Shown here in pieces: positions 1 through 15,100 of a stretch of 64,000 nt of DNA. The stretch lies in the NCBI GenBank assembly GCA_017590115.1, contig JAGGNK010008337.1, positions 2,170,001 to 2,234,000 of the forward strand. Direction: 5' to 3'. The notes below the pieces were generated by a model. The model saw nothing but the letters and a program-made list of their open reading frames with translations, made no database searches and was not told where the DNA came from. Position 1 is the first letter of the stretch; each line of letters opens with the position of its first letter. A program made the position numbers and the translations under genes. This DNA comes from Montifringilla adamsi (lineage: Eukaryota; Chordata; Aves; Passeriformes; Passeridae).

Positions 1-3000
1 AAGGGGCAAAGCTGCTTGAATAATGAGTGGTGTGATAGGTCCCTATCATGTTTTTAAACCAGCATTCTGACTGCAAATCCCATTTCCTGAGTCTCCTACA
101 TCAGTGCAACTGCCTTTCTTCATTGTCCCTTTTAAAAGTCTTTATTTTTCTCCACATAAATTATTTTCTTTATTCTTAGTGATGTGCTCTGTTCCAAAAT
201 ACTTCTCAGCAAAGTTTCTCCTTTCAGATATTTACTTAGCACCTTTGCATTTCTCTTTGGTTCTAGTAGGTAACCTGTTAAGCTCTCTCTTGCAGCAGTT
301 ATAGATGAGTTCTGTGGCTAAACCTGGCAGATAAAATGAAATTCAACCCAAACCATGACCAAAAGTACTGTTTCTTCAGCCTCTTCCAGCACTGCAGTTT
401 TTCCTATTCAACAAGCATCTTTCTTTTGAACTCTGGCTTTGCTGACAAATCTGTGTGAGTTGAGGAAAACAGTTTAAAAAAATTGTATTTAGATTTTATT
501 TTTATGTGTCAGTTCACTACAGAAGGTATAAAAAAATGTTCTTCATGTAATGTGCTTTATTCATCCACTTGCTGCATTTTGGTATCACTCAGTGTACTTG
601 TACAAGTACAGAGTGCTGCTGCCTTTTAAATGCAATATATTTATTACAGCCAAATGAGGCAGCTAATTTTTTGGACAGAATACATTTTACCTTGCCAATA
701 TTAAAAAAAGAAGATATTTCCCCACCTCTATAATGACGCATGAACTTAGGGTTTTGATGTAATATTTCTCTTTCCCTGTTTTTATATCATTTCACTGTAC
801 AATTCATAGAACTTAGGTAAATATAAATAATGGAATAAATGTTTCTGATTGTGAACCAATGCACCAAACTCCACTAAAACCAGAAGAATCCTACACAAAA
901 CTGAACAAGACAGTGGTGGTCTGAGCAAGAACTCTGCTAATCTGCCTTGGTTTTATCCCAACACATTTGATTTTATGAGATATAGATATTTATTCCAGTA
1001 ATAGCTCTGCAGTGTCAATTACCTTGTTCCCAATGTGTAAAGCCAGCCCACAGTGTGTAGTAACCCTTAAATACAATTTCACAGCTGTGGTAACCCTTGA
1101 AAATTAAATAGCAGTTAAGAAGCCATTCTTGTAAGGATTCCTTGAAATATCCATGCTGGAATTTTTTCTCAAGTCTGTAAGATGAAGGAGTTCTTTAGCC
1201 ACTACCTTCTGGAAATTAATTACCTCTGGTAAACAGGAAATAATAGAAAAAAAACTCTGAAACTTGAGAACAGAAGAGATGTAGTGAATACTTTGTCTTA
1301 AAAGCAGGTGGAAGCAAAAAGTGATGTGATTTCATGTTTTGTCACTTTACAGATGCTAGTTGATGTCATTTTATTTATGTTCTTTTATGTCGTTTTAACA
1401 AGTTAGTATGCAAATGTGAATCCATGTTCAAAATCACAATTTGACTTGTAACATGGGAAATGATGCTTTAATTGAATTCTGAGGCTGAAGGTTGTGTGCA
1501 ATGCAAGTTTACAAATGCGTGATTTCAGCTTAGGAGTAGGAACTAATACAGAGTGAAGGTTACTGTGAACAGTGAAAGCTATAAAAACAAAATGATAGAA
1601 ACATTTCATACTTTTCTTTCACAAAGAAATGTATTTTCTTTGGTGTTTCACGCTTCATACTTGAAGCAGAGTACGTGGTGTTAAAAATCAAATTGTGTAA
1701 TCACAATAGTATCTTTGTCACCCCTGCAATTCCTTGTCAAAATGTTATTTAATTCCTGTTTCTAGCACAAGCATCTTCTAGTGACACTTTGTATCTTTGG
1801 GATGTTAGCATTTTTTTCCTTCTTGGGGCTGCCAGTTGGATCAGAAGCTTATTCCAAGTGTGGTCTTTTTTTTGCAGTGGGAAGATTTGGCTGGTTTGTC
1901 TTGCAAAGTAGGTTATATTGTTACTGTGCAGTGCTTGTTGCCTTGTTAAAAGTAAGCCTGCAAATATTTTTGTCAGAACTGCCTCAAGAAGTTCCTTGGC
2001 AAATGCTGGAAATGTTGAAAAGAAGCTGCTGAGAAGTTTGACTGCAGCCTAATATTTTTCTCTCCTGTCAAGAAGGAATATATACATTTTCTGCACATGG
2101 AATTGAGTCCTTAGGCAGAATTTCTTGCATCAGCTGCAAAGCTGAAATTCTTTTAAGAGCATAGGTGGGGATGCAGAGGGCCCTGAGTGAGTGACAGGGC
2201 TGCTTTTCACAAGGGCTGTGCAAAGTGCACATGATTGAATTTACATTGAATTTACGTGGGCAGGAGCAGCAGCTGCTGCTGCTTCAGCTGTGCTCCATCC
2301 CTTACCTGGCACGGAGTAACAGGTCTAACAGGCTCTGAATTCCTTTTTGAAATGCAGATGCTACTTCTTGCCTTTGCCTCTGGAAATCCTTTGGTTGCTG
2401 CTTTTCCTCACAGCGGTGCTGAGTAGCTGGTTTGGGTTTTTTGTTTGGTTTTTTTTTTTCTCTGCATTTATTTTCTTCCTGCATTCAGCTTTGCAAAGGT
2501 GGTAAAGGCAGAATGGTAAATATGAGAAATGCAAATATGGTAGTAAAAAACTGTGCTTAATCACTGCTTATAAAACATCTTATTTTATAGGACATGTAAG
2601 CCCTAAGAAGCAAAACAAAACAAATCAAAGAGTGTTACTTGATTTAGGAGTGGTTTGCAAGGATCTGAAAGAATGGAATAATTTTCATGTAAATTTTTAA
2701 AGAAAAAAGAAAAAAAAAACCACAAGGCTGAGTAGCAGTTTTTCCTACTGAAGAAATGACAGAAAATACAAAAATACACCTGGGCAGTATGATGCTATTC
2801 ATACAAAGTGTGTATTTTCCAGCTGACTAGCAGGAAAGATGCAAATCTTCTTTATAAGTCAAAAAAGCATTCCTCAGGTACCAGTTTGAAAAATCAGAAA
2901 ATGAAGAAGTTGAACAAAAACCACCAAGAAAGCCTTTTTTAAAGTGGTGTTGCATGTGCAAATGTACCAACAATATTTCAGTTTTTGACCATTCTCTTTA

Positions 3001-3046
3001 AATGTCATTAATGAAATCTTTATCTATTTATGTTTTTGCATTATAG
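1..3046 (+). other. Intron upstream of the first exon in the window
   Basis: AT-rich intronic sequence. I looked for the preceding USP34 coding segment (the part ending ITVVSN) and did not find it, so it lies further upstream. Several frames of 60-83 codons occur but resemble nothing and have no splice or coding signature. No repeat family was recognised. Confidence 0.75.
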
Positions 3047-3114
3047 ATCAGAATATGGCTACACATCCCTGCTGTCATGCAGCACATTATACCCTTTAGG
3101 ACTTATGTTATCAG
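3047..3114 (+). CDS. USP34: USP34 exon 1 (window numbering), residues 1-22
   Basis: Encodes IRIWLHIPAVMQHIIPFRTY followed by VI and the first two bases of Arg. Acceptor TTATAG and donor GTAAAT. It starts in phase 0 and ends in phase 2, matching the single leading base of exon 2. This short exon is not covered by any long open frame and was found by matching the peptide before YLCKLSDQ. It belongs to the N-terminal helical region. Confidence 0.93.
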
Positions 3115-6100
3115 GTAAATTTTTATTTTAAGAATTTTTCTTGTGGGACTTTTTTGTCAGCACCTATTTCTAATTGCAGCTGCTACTTTTAATTGTACAG
3201 GTTGTTGCTCTATAATTTCAACAAGGAGGGTGGAGGTAATGTTTAGAGTTAGTTTGGGCAGCTCCTTGCATCTGATTTCAGTATCAATGAGATCAATCTT
3301 GTTAAGGGCATTGTGAGTGTGACATCAGCCCCATTCTGACATGTTGGGCCAGGTCCAGTTGTACTCCAGTCTCCCTCACTGTGACATCTTCATAAAACTA
3401 CACCAAGTTTGCAGAGAGATGCTGGAAGAACAAGGGCGATGTGCAGTCACTGAGATTTCAGACCCTGAGTTTGAGCACAGCTTCACATTCTGATGTTCTG
3501 GATTTCCAGCTGGCAGGAGCTGAAGTGTGATCAAAAGTCTGCTCGCACTTTTGTGGAGCTAAATATATCCAGTCCCAAAGATTTGCTTTATATCAAGCTG
3601 TCTATCATGAAAATAACACTTTCAATTTGAAGTACTTGCAAGGGTATTTAATTATACAAGCCATTTGTTTTTATTGGCTTTCTCAGGACAATAGAAACAT
3701 TTCAGTGAGCTGCTGATGAAATTATCTCTGTGTGTGTATCTGCCTGGAGGTGGAGGGGTGTGGTCACAGCTAATTCCCATTCCAGTGGCCCAACATAAAA
3801 TTTTCCTGGTGCAGGCCACTGCTTTTGCATAGACCCACAGCTCCTCCAAGGCTCTGGGTTTCCTCTAACTAATATTAGAAATGTGCTTATACTGGTCATA
3901 GCAAAAAATGGGCCTTTACACATTATTCTGTCTTAACTATACCAGTGTAAAATAACACTCAACAAAAATAATTACATTGGCAGCAAACAGGGTCCCAGAA
4001 CAATGAGACTGGGAATTGTTTCATATTTTAAAATGGTCTGGTTTTTTATTGACTGTAAAAATTTAAGTACTGACTTGGCTGTCAGTCTATTTTCCTACAC
4101 TGTGTTTTCTACTAAAATGATACCAGCAGAGAGAAGAGTATTTTGATGTTTTATTAAAACACATCACCCTTGAGTTACAGTCCAGCCATGTGCTCTCCTT
4201 TAATGCTGATGTGCGATCTTTGAAATCTTCCAGAGGTAATTATTAATCATGAGGCAGTCAAGAGAGGGCAGGCAGAGGATTTTCAAGTGCTTGTCTCTGT
4301 ACATATTCCATTAATGCTTGTTGGTGTACCTGGGAATTTGGTCATGAGCCTTCCCTGTCTTCTTGCAAAGTATGGAAATGAAAAAGAGCATTGAGGGATC
4401 AGCAGTTAGGGTTAGGCTGATGATAAGGAACTACTTGAGGGAGACAGAATAACACATGCTGTAGTTGTTGCTGCTAATCCTTTCTTGTCATCCTATAATG
4501 CTTAAAACATTTTCTGTTTTATAACTGTGGGTGCAACTGGGGTCACTGGAACGTATAGAAGATTTTTTTTTTTTGGGTCCTCATGTCTTCCTCTTTACCC
4601 ATTAGAATATTTGATTTGTAGTGTGATTTATCAGCAGCTTCTTGCCATAAATAATGCCCCTGATGTCTGTTTGTAGAATTTACAATGGGTTTACATCAAT
4701 CAGAAAGATAACACTTAGGATACATCCATGGAAAACCCAGCTTGGAGCAGGAAGGTGATGTTCTCCCAGTTTTTATTTTTCACAGCTGAATCCTGATGGG
4801 ATCTGAGGTTTCTCAGTGTTACGAAATCCAGAGCTTTTTTAGCGAAGGTTTGCTTATGGAGTGGGACTGAAGCTTGGAGGCCATATAACAAAAATAAGCT
4901 CTGGTGCTGCACCTTTAAGTGGGACAGAAGTGAACACAGATGCCTTCAGGGAGGGATGACTCTCCTGATGGATGCAGTTCACCCCACGTGGTTGTCAAAC
5001 TTACAGATCTTGGCTTAGCAGCTTGGGTCTCTGGGTCTCCATCTGCTTTTACTTCAGGAAAAAGACAGAAAAAAAGGGGACACAATCCTGGGCACAGCAA
5101 CACAGAACCTTCTAAAGAAATCCTGCAGAGCTTCTGCTGCCCTGCAAACTGTGAAGCTTTGGAGAGGTTTTAGTCCAGAAGGAGCTCCTGGGGCTCTGAT
5201 TTAGTTCCAGTTGCTGCTGCTGTAGATTCCTTGCAGGAAGTGCATTTTGCAGGGCTGACCAGCAAAGAGAGACTGGCACCTCAGCAGCACTTTTTATTGG
5301 CTGAGGTTACCCTCATGTTATGGTAATTTCTACAAGGAGTGGATGAAGGAAACAGCAAAGTGAGTATTTGTAGAGAGGAGACCACTGCTAGAATTTCCAG
5401 AGATCATGGACACAATCCTGTCATTATTGCTGCCACTAGAAAAAGATGAATAAATGTTATTTTCTGCCTGGCCAGTGGAGCACACTCTCATTGCCTCTGA
5501 AGGGTCTGTATTTTAAAGCAGTTTAGGAAAGAAATAAAGGATTAAATTTAAAATTATATGAAATAAAATTTACATCTTTCAGTAACGAAGCAAAGTGATT
5601 TTGAACTCCTCACAAGGAAGCTCTTACTGATCCTAATACCTTAGAATTCTGCATTTAAAATTGCAAAACTCCCATTAAATGAGACTTCTGAAAGTGACTC
5701 AAGAAAATAAGTTACTGCAGTTATAAATGAGGGTGGATTGATGATGTCTGTTTATGAGCAAAGACATTGGTTCCATGTCTTCTGCCTCAAGATCAGAGGT
5801 GAGAGATGCTCTGTAGAGTTCCAGATCCTGGATGTCTCAGGGGTGCAGGAGCTCTCAGCAGTGCTGTTTTAAGACTGTTTTTTCAGTGCTGAGGCTGTTG
5901 GCTGAAAGTGCCATGGAGAGTTCTGTCCTGCACGAAGTGCAGTAGTACCTCTGCCCAGGAGTGTGTTTGGTACCACCCCTTTTCTGCTCCCATCCCCTTC
6001 CCCCTGTCTCCTGCTTGGAGATGGATCTGGAGACATTTTTTGTGAAGGATTCCTGTCTCTGCCCCAGTTAAGCAGAAACAGATCAATCTGTGCTGGAGAG

Positions 6101-9100
6101 GGAATTCCAGGTGTCAGTGGCTCCTGGGTGGCTGTGGCACAGGGCACACACAGCACTGGGATGTGCAGAGCAAGTGGAAGCTCCAATTCCTGATCCATGA
6201 TGCTTCCCATAGAAAATGCAGCTGAAAGAATTCAAATTGCTCTCCTGTATTAAAAATATTCATCTTAAGATGGGGTTTATGGGAGTACCCAAGACCACTC
6301 CTTGCACAACATGTCATAAAAACCTCTTGCAATGAGCCTTGAAGGTTTTAATCACAAAAAAATATTTTCCTCCTCCAAAAATCTGAAAATTTCAAGTAAA
6401 AACAACAGATAATTCAGAAGACAATAACCAGACACTTCAGGAGAACTGACTCATTCTGCTGGATGCCCTTTTGCAGATGTGGTCCAAAGGAGTCAGATTA
6501 AGGGAAAAAAAGATGATTTCACAGCTGAGCAGTTGAAGTCCTGAAGCATAAGATGTGATTGTAAGCACTACATTAGCATGGAACTGTGTATTTAAAACTG
6601 AGCTCTCTGTCCCCAAATACAGCAAAGTGAAATAAGTTAAGTGGGTTAAAAGTGATATTTAAAAAATTAGAAGTAGATACTGTACATTATTTCATTATTT
6701 TAAGTATGCCAGAGTGGGAGGAAGGTCCTGTAGTATGTGGAGTATCCTTCCTGCAGTTGTATAAAAAAGTTACATTTTATTCTGAAAGTCTCATTTAGGC
6801 AAAAACTCCAGATTAAATAGATTACACAAGTCCTGACATATCATTCATCTCTTCCTTGAGGACAATGCTCATCAGACTCTAGAAGATAAAAATGTAGGAA
6901 TTAAAAAAATAATGAAGGACAGAATGGAAGCTATTATTAAGCCATTATATGAGTCAGTCACACATTCACATTTCTATACTATCTATACAGTTCTGATCCT
7001 TCCATCCTGCAGATAATAACAGAACTACCTCGGTGGTAGGAAGGGTGACAAAGAAGGTGGCAATAAAAAATTTACATTGAGAGGAGGAGAGACAGAGTCT
7101 AGGACTTTTTTTGACAGGGCAATTCATATCATGTATGAATGATATGAAGATAACAAGTAGGAAATGGTAATTCACAGGTTTTTAAAAACAAGGAATGGAG
7201 AACGTGCCACCCAATTGTCAGGTTGCAGATGGAAGAAATGAAAGGAGTTTGTTTTTCACTCAAGCATAATTGTCAAACTGACTGGCACAGGTTAATGAGA
7301 AAGCCAAAAGTATAAATAGAAAGAGATAAATGAATTCCCAGTAGTAGATAGGTTCATCCATTTTTTTATATATGGGATAAATCTTTAATCTGCTTTTAGA
7401 GGGGCTATTTTGGGTTAAACAGACCTTTCCCTTGCTCCACTGTTCTTGCATGAGGCAATGCAGCAAATTTACAGGTAGTCAGTGTAGGGGGAGGTGTGAG
7501 TTAATTGCCAGTGCTAGGTAAAGATCTCTTTTTTGTTAATAGTAATGTTATACCTCTAAAAACATGAAGTGTTATTGATGCAGACAGGTTTAAGCTATTG
7601 CATCTTTGCACAATAAAAAAGGTGTGGCCTACTTGGCAAGTTTCTGTGGTTTTAATCTTTGTAGTAAAGATAGGATCATGTTTGATTTATGACCAGTGTA
7701 GTGGTGCCAATAAATTTTCTAGTGTTGGCTGCCGTTACACTTCTAGAGAGAGGTTTGCCATCTTCTGCTACTTTTTAGGTTAGAAAACTCTGTTGTGTTA
7801 AAAACTGTGTGGTAACAAGTGCTCTGTTCTCTGTAGCTTGCTTTAGGGCCTTGGCAAAACAGAAGATACTATTAAAGTACTTCTGTAGCTATGAAAATGC
7901 ACCTACACCATAGTTCCACTTATTCTAAAGTGCAGGTTTTTTTAACAACACACTCTCAGTATCATAATAAAGAAAATATGACACAAGTCTGGTTCAGGTT
8001 CAAACTGTGGATGTCATGTGAATTGTATAAATGAAAGTAGGTTTAGACTGATAATGCTGCATTAAAAGAAATGTTCTATTTTATAAACTATATTCATGTA
8101 GTTACTTCACCAGACATTGTAGTGTGAGGAAGATTTCAGGTCCAAGTCCTGTTCCAGAAATTAAGTGAAGCCACCAAAGCTCCCTTCCTTTGTGTATGTA
8201 GGTGTGTCCATGCCCCTGCTCAGTGCATGCAAACACTCCTCTGTCCTTTGTAAAGTGAGGGAGTTTGTGGGATGTGTTTGGACGTGTCTGAGATCTTTAG
8301 AAATGCTTCACTAAACTGATTTGATGGGAATTATGGACACAGAAAAGCTCTGGGAACCAGACCTGATGAGACTTTGCATATGAAAATGGGTCTGATATTG
8401 CTGAGAGTTGCAGAATCATGAAGGTTGGAAAACACCCCTGAGATGGAGTCCAGCCTTTGACCCAGCCTTGCCATGCTCACCACTAAACCATGTCCCCAGG
8501 TGCCACTTCTGCCCTTTTTTTGGGCAGGGATGGCAACTGTGAAACATCCATTTCCAGGGATGGCAACTCTGAAATCCCACAACTCTGTACCTGCTTAGGG
8601 TGTGGGAGTTTAATTATGGCCTCTGTTCTTTCATTCACTGCCTCTCCCATAAAAGAACTGCTCAATATTTCATTTGCTGTTGGCACAGCTGGACAGAGAT
8701 GCTGGATGTCCCTTTGTCAGTAGGGCAGGGCACACAGGATGGTGGCTGGAACACAAGTGCTGTCATCACTGTTTGCTGATGACAAATCACCTCATTAGCT
8801 AATCACAAATGATTGTTTGGTAACACAGACCAGGACGTTTTCTCCTCAGAGTGAGACTGTCTCACCTGTGTGCAGGTTAAAGGCTCTGCTTTGCTGCTGC
8901 ACTTTTTCAGTGAATGTTCCCTTTCCATCCCTGCTTTGCTGCTCTTCAGAGCTCATAGCACAGAAGCAGCATTTTCCTGCCAGGACTTGATTTCCAGTGC
9001 TCCACACAAGAGGGCAAATTTCACAACAAAGAGCAGGGAAGGATCTGATTGCCTTGGCCTGGAATGGTCCTGCTTTTGTCCTCCTGGTACTGATCTGTGA

Positions 9101-12100
9101 TTCCTGTCTGCATCTCCAGTCTCTGGGATTATTTGCACTCAAGTCTCTTTTCTCTGTTTGACAGTGTTAAGTATCATTTAAGTGTGTTTATTTTAAGGCC
9201 TCTACACAAGAGCTGTGGAAAAGAACCATCATCTAAATAAGAATCACAGCCTGTAATTTTGCTTTTGACAAAAAAGTACTGATGTTTATATGATGTAAAT
9301 GCAAAGGAATGGTGCATAAATCTGGTTAAGTGTAGTTTAATATCTTGTGTGTTTTTTAAAAGATTCATGCATCTATTTGGCCAGTCTCCAAGGAGAGATC
9401 CAGGCTTAGACTGTCAAACAAATGGATTTTTAACACATTTCTGTGTCGTTAAATCTAGTTTGGATGTAGCTGAAACTTCAAAACCCTGAAAAAAGCAGAA
9501 AAAATTAATTATACTGACTTTGTATGCATGTACCTTTCACTGTGCCATCTTTAATGGCATCAAAATAAGCTCAGGAAGGCTTGTTTCTAAACATTTTTCT
9601 GTTACACATTCACTTAGAAGAAATTCTCAGTTGTGTTGGTGTTTTGTATGTGAACTTTACTGACATTTCACTACAGATTTTGTGTATTGGTCTTCTGAGG
9701 TTCCACCACCTTCTGTATATTAGCTTTTGTAAGCATTTCTTAATGCTTTCCATTTGAAGAAATTAGTGTTGCAACTCATTGTGCAGGCTTAGAAGACTGC
9801 AAGAGAAAGGACTTAAGCAAAGTTCTTCAGCAATTTACTTACTTTGAAAACTATTATACATATTTCTGGTTTTCCTTGGCGGTTTTCATTAATTGGTGCC
9901 AACTTTTAATGGTGGTATTGTAAGACTGAGTGATCTTAGAGCTGTTGGAAATCCATCTTTGCTTTAATCAAGATGGCTCCAGGAATGTTGTAGTTTGTGT
10001 CATAGCCTGTTTGTTTTTCTTGCACTTGTCATTTCCCCAGGTATTTGTGCAAACTGTCAGACCAGGAATTGCGGCAGAGCGCGGCCCGGAACATGGCAGA
10101 TTTAATGTGGAGCACAGTGAAAGAGCCCTTGGATACAGCCTTGTGTTTTGATAAAGAAAGTCTTGATCTTGCATTCAAATACTTCATGTCACCAACTCTG
10201 ACAATGAGATTGGCTGGGCTGAGCCAAATAACAGTAAGAACTTTTTAAAAATCACTATGATGTTCGCAGAAAATGTTTCTTGTTGCAATTGATGATTTAC
10301 AGGCTTTTTTGAGTTTTTTTTTTTTTTAAGTGTGAAAGCAGCAGGATCCTCTTACATACAGCCTTAGGAAATGACAGCCATGGTGGTGAGAGTAGGGTTT
10401 GCTGGGAGCTGACTCCAAGTGGTGCCTGTGTTGTGCACCATATGGAACAGGCTCACATTACCTGAACAATTCACATGCTGAACAGCACCCTTAGAACTGG
10501 GCTTTGTGACAGCTGGGTTGAAATGGAGCCCCTTGCCACAGCAATATTTGGTGTTGAGAAGGGCTTTTAATCTGTTTGCATTTTTAGTTTTGCAGCATCT
10601 TGACCCTGCTGCAATTAGCTGCTGCTTTGTATTGCCCAAACCTCGTTTTCTGTTCGTTAGTGCAGTCTGCTTCTCCAGAGAGAGCATTTCTGCACTCATT
10701 AGCAGAAGGCTGAATTGAAGAGGTAAATACACACAGCATCAAATAGAAAACAATTAAAACTAAAAAACATCCCCATCTTTCCCTTTCCCATGGAAATGCT
10801 CCACGTTGCACCTGGCAAGATACATTGGGCATTCTTGATTGTCATTGCTGCCTATCACCATAGAGAAACAGTCCCACAGGAGGGCAAAAGTGAAGTTTTT
10901 TATCCATCTGAGCTTTTTCAGTTTTGTGTTTTCGTAACCATAGAGAAACAGTCCCACAGGAGTGAAAAAAGTGAAGTTTTTTATCCATCTGAGCTTTTTC
11001 AGTTTTGTGTTTTCTGAACATATTTGGCCTTCTCTCTTCTGATGATGTGTCACTGAGTACAAGTTTACTTAAACTTGATTTTGCTTCTCACTGTAGCTAT
11101 ATGTAGAAGTACCCTCAATTTAATAAATGGCAATTTAAAAAGATGTGTAAGTACTTTTAATCAGATTTTTGCTGGCTTTTACCCAAAGTAAATATTTATT
11201 TACATACAGGTAACTTACTAGGTTATAAAAACAGGCTGTGAACTACATCCACCACTATAATTGATCTTAAAGTCTGTTTCCACTTTTACGTAGTTCCAAT
11301 TATATTAGATTTCAATTCCTATAAATACTTCCCTTTGGTTTTATACAATTCTCCTTGTTCAGCTACCAGTGTGTGCTTTTTTGTGTATCCTTGCCAAAAC
11401 AAAGTCTGAAAATAAGAATTCTTCAGCTGCTTTATTTTTTCAGGCATCTAGCTCATTTGAGGGAGTGTGAAGTTGTGTTAAGTAGTTATATGTTTTCACC
11501 TGTTGTGATTGATGAATATTGCTGTAAAAATGAGACTTTTTAAAGAACAGACATGTGTTAGCAGAAGAAAAATTTTACAGTATTTTTAGACTGAAGCAAA
11601 TAGTTTTCAACTTGTAAAAATTGAATATTGTAAGCTAATTTATGCTAATAAGTTACTGAGTCTGGGTTTTTTATGTGAATAGTCTTTAAAACTGCTCTGG
11701 AGTACTGAGACAATTTATTCTTCTTTCTCATTCAAAACATAGAAAGTTTTATTTTTGTTGTTACCTTGTTTCTCTTCCATTTCATCTCTCAGTCACCTGT
11801 TGAGGTGGTTCAGCTCCAAAAACAGAATGTTATTTTCCTGTCCTTTGGTGCCTGGCTCTGGAGATGAACCCAGGGACAGCTTTTTATGCTCAGCTTTCTC
11901 TGCTGAAGCCTTTCCACCTTTGTGTCCTTTAGCACTGCCACATTTGTCTTGCATCAGTTGAGTGTCTGGGCACAGGTGCCTTTAGTTTCTTACCATGTTT
12001 CATAGATAGCAAAAAATGGAAAAAGGATTTTTTTCCCTCTGGCATTCAGGAAAACAAAACTTGAAGTGAAAAACCAGTTAGGAGGTGAGGGAGAGCAAGG

Positions 12101-15100
12101 TGTTGCAAACTGTCCCACGTGTGCTTTGTCTTGTGCTGCTGGGGCAGAATTCTGAGAGTTTAGTTCAAGTTACTGGGAAACTTGTTTGCAAATCCCAGTA
12201 TGAAAAAACAGTCTTTGTCAGAATTGCTTTGGAGAAGGATTTGGTATTGTGGGAGGTGTTGATCAGTGGTGAGCCTGCATTTAAAACTGGTGATAGGAGC
12301 AGCTCAAGACTGTCACTCTTTCAAAATATTTTCATTTGGAGGTGAATCTTAAGAAAAATCAGTGAGCTTCCACTGCCTTGGCTGACCCAGCTCTAATTTC
12401 CTCTCCTAAATGTGTGTCATTTGAAATTCTCTGTTAGTAACCAATCCATTAATAATTGTCTGGTCAGGCTCTCACGTCTCACCAATTTCAGTGCATGTTT
12501 ACCAGTTTGGTTTTTCAAAACTGTTTTTCCCCCCCTGAAGATTGTTGAGATTGGACAGAAATAACTTTTGAGACGTCTTTGCACACAGAGTTATTGAGAA
12601 GATTAGTGAATTCACCTGAATTAGAGTGCATGTACTAGACTTAAACGAGAGAGTAAATATTTTGACAAAGTTACACAACAAGTTTAATTTTAACTTCAGA
12701 AATTCACATTACTGTGCCTTCAATTTTTATTTTTTAAATAAGATGCCAAATAAGGTCTATTACGTCATTTAAACTATTTTTTAAAATATTGTGTACATGT
12801 AAAAATTGGATACAGAGTCATTGATGCTGAGGGAAGAAGTAGAAAATAGATGTAAAACTTTTAACAGGCTGGTTTTTTCCTCTGTAATGTCTTACATTTT
12901 AGAGCTTGGACATGATTGAAAGCTTCATTTCCTGTAAAAATATGTGATTTTCATTCTCTAATTTTGTCTAAACAACTTACTTAAAAACATATAAAAGTCC
13001 TATAGTGTCACTAATACTATTTCGAAATATAAGAAAACTGCCTTACCAAATATTTGGATAAAATTGTAAATTTTTTTTTCTTCCTTTTTCTAACTGTAGA
13101 ATCAACTTCATACCTTCAATGATGTGTGTAATAATGAGTCATTAGTTTCAGACACAGAAACGTAAGTAGGCACCTTATTCTGAATACTTCAAGTGTTTTA
13201 TATGATTGCAGTTCTTCTCTGTTGTTGTTATGGATTATACACTGTGGGAGGAGCAGTGATAATCTGAGACATTTATTAGAAATATTCTAATCAGGGCGTT
13301 AATAAATGGTTTTAAATGATAACTGTAAAATATTTCTAAATGTTTCTGGTTTGGGGTTTTTTTTTTTGGTATTAAAATATAGAATTAAGGTAAGCTTTAG
13401 AAAAATGTAGGTACTGAAATAATAAATACCTATAATGACCAATTATTTCCATGGTAATATATAAATAAGAACTAGCTAATTCATATCCAATTCATATCAT
13501 TTTTGCCATCTTCTCATTTCTCTGGATTATTTGTTTAACCAAGACTAGTATTGCCATCACTAGCTCCCAAACTTGTTAGTTTTCCACCCAGTTTGTGAGA
13601 AAGTGCTAGTGTTGTTTTTTTCCTTCAAAGTCCTTATTTGTGTAACTCAGATGTGTTGGAACACTTTTAGAGGGACTCACATAAATCTTCAAGAAAATTC
13701 ACCTGTGGGATTGAATTCCAGCCAGGAAATGTATTCACTTCTGTAGTAACTCTAAACTTAATGGTAGAACTGTCAAGAATTTAAATTAAAAATATGTATT
13801 TTGGTAGTTGAAATAACTGTTCTTGTGAAATAACAGGCAAAATGTGTAAGTTGTGGAATTTTACTCATAATATACTTGTTAAGGTTCTCTTGGGGGGTGA
13901 TGTACTCTGTGGATGTTGGGAGCCACAGACACACACTCTCCTGTACTTTATTAGTGGGAAGTCTCTCCCAGCAGCAGTGTCTTGCTTTTGTCTGGATACT
14001 TTTATTACAAATTGCATTTGAACACTTTCTGAAATCTGGCTTCAGTCATGACCACAATTCTGGAGATTTCATGCAGAAAGCACCTTAGATATTTGAAGAG
14101 AAATTCCTGGGAGTGTGTTGCTATTTTAAACATAAAGAACCAGAATTTAGGGCACTTTTGCTTCTGTGGAGATGTGGAAATACCTTGGGAATAAGAAATA
14201 AATAGTAAATAGTGCAGGAGGGGAACATGTTTGGAATGTGAGGTCAGCTGGGGTGTTTCCTACACTGTCCTCCCAGTTCTTGGTGTGTTGTTACACTGGG
14301 ACTGACAAACCTCAGATTTATCCACTTCTTCTCCTTCCCTCCCGCTGAAAATCTGAAACAGAGGTTGTATTTAGGTCGTAGTAACAGTAACAAGTGATTG
14401 TGCCAGTTAAACCTGATACAAAGGTGTTTGATTTTCTGTGTCAAATGTAAAAAAAGAGAAGTTATGAAGGGGGAAAAAGAGAAGAGTGCTTAAATTTCCC
14501 TGCAGAAGAGCAGATGTACTCTGCAAGAGCATCAGAGTTATTTTAAAGCTGAAGGAACTTGTCAGATTCTCCTTTAGGATATTACTTTCTTGGCAGGGGC
14601 ATCTGTAAACAGGCTGTCATTTGAAAGGAATGCAGCACGAACAGAAAACTTTCTTTTCCACTTTCATAGTATGTGATTTTTAAAAAAAATCAGAATTCCA
14701 GTTGTTCTGGTGTTTTACCTGAAGGGTTGGTTGCAAACCAGTATCAAGCATTGCTGCTTATCTTCAGAGATCTTGTGGAATCACTGATGTCTTCCAGCCA
14801 AATAATCAGAAAGGGCTGGAGCAGAAGGATGGGGAAATGTCTCACTTCTCCAGTTTGTCCAGTACAAAGCTTCCCTCTCATTACAGACTCTGCTCATGAG
14901 AAATTTTTGGATGAAAAGGCACTTAGGGAGTTGGCAGTGACTGAATGAGCAGCAAAAGGAAAGCTTTTCATTCCTGTGTTCTTTCCTTAGTGGAGAAAGG
15001 AAGTCTTAAGAAGTTTTATTTTGTACCTTTGTAGCCTCTGCAGATTTGCCAAAAGAAGATGTCCTGCATTATGTCTGGCCATCCCCATTATATGTTTTGA

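Noticed and set aside
5869..6210. 113-codon minus-strand frame in intron 1
   Set aside because: No recognisable protein similarity; a second overlapping frame exists in the same place. Composition is like the surrounding intron.
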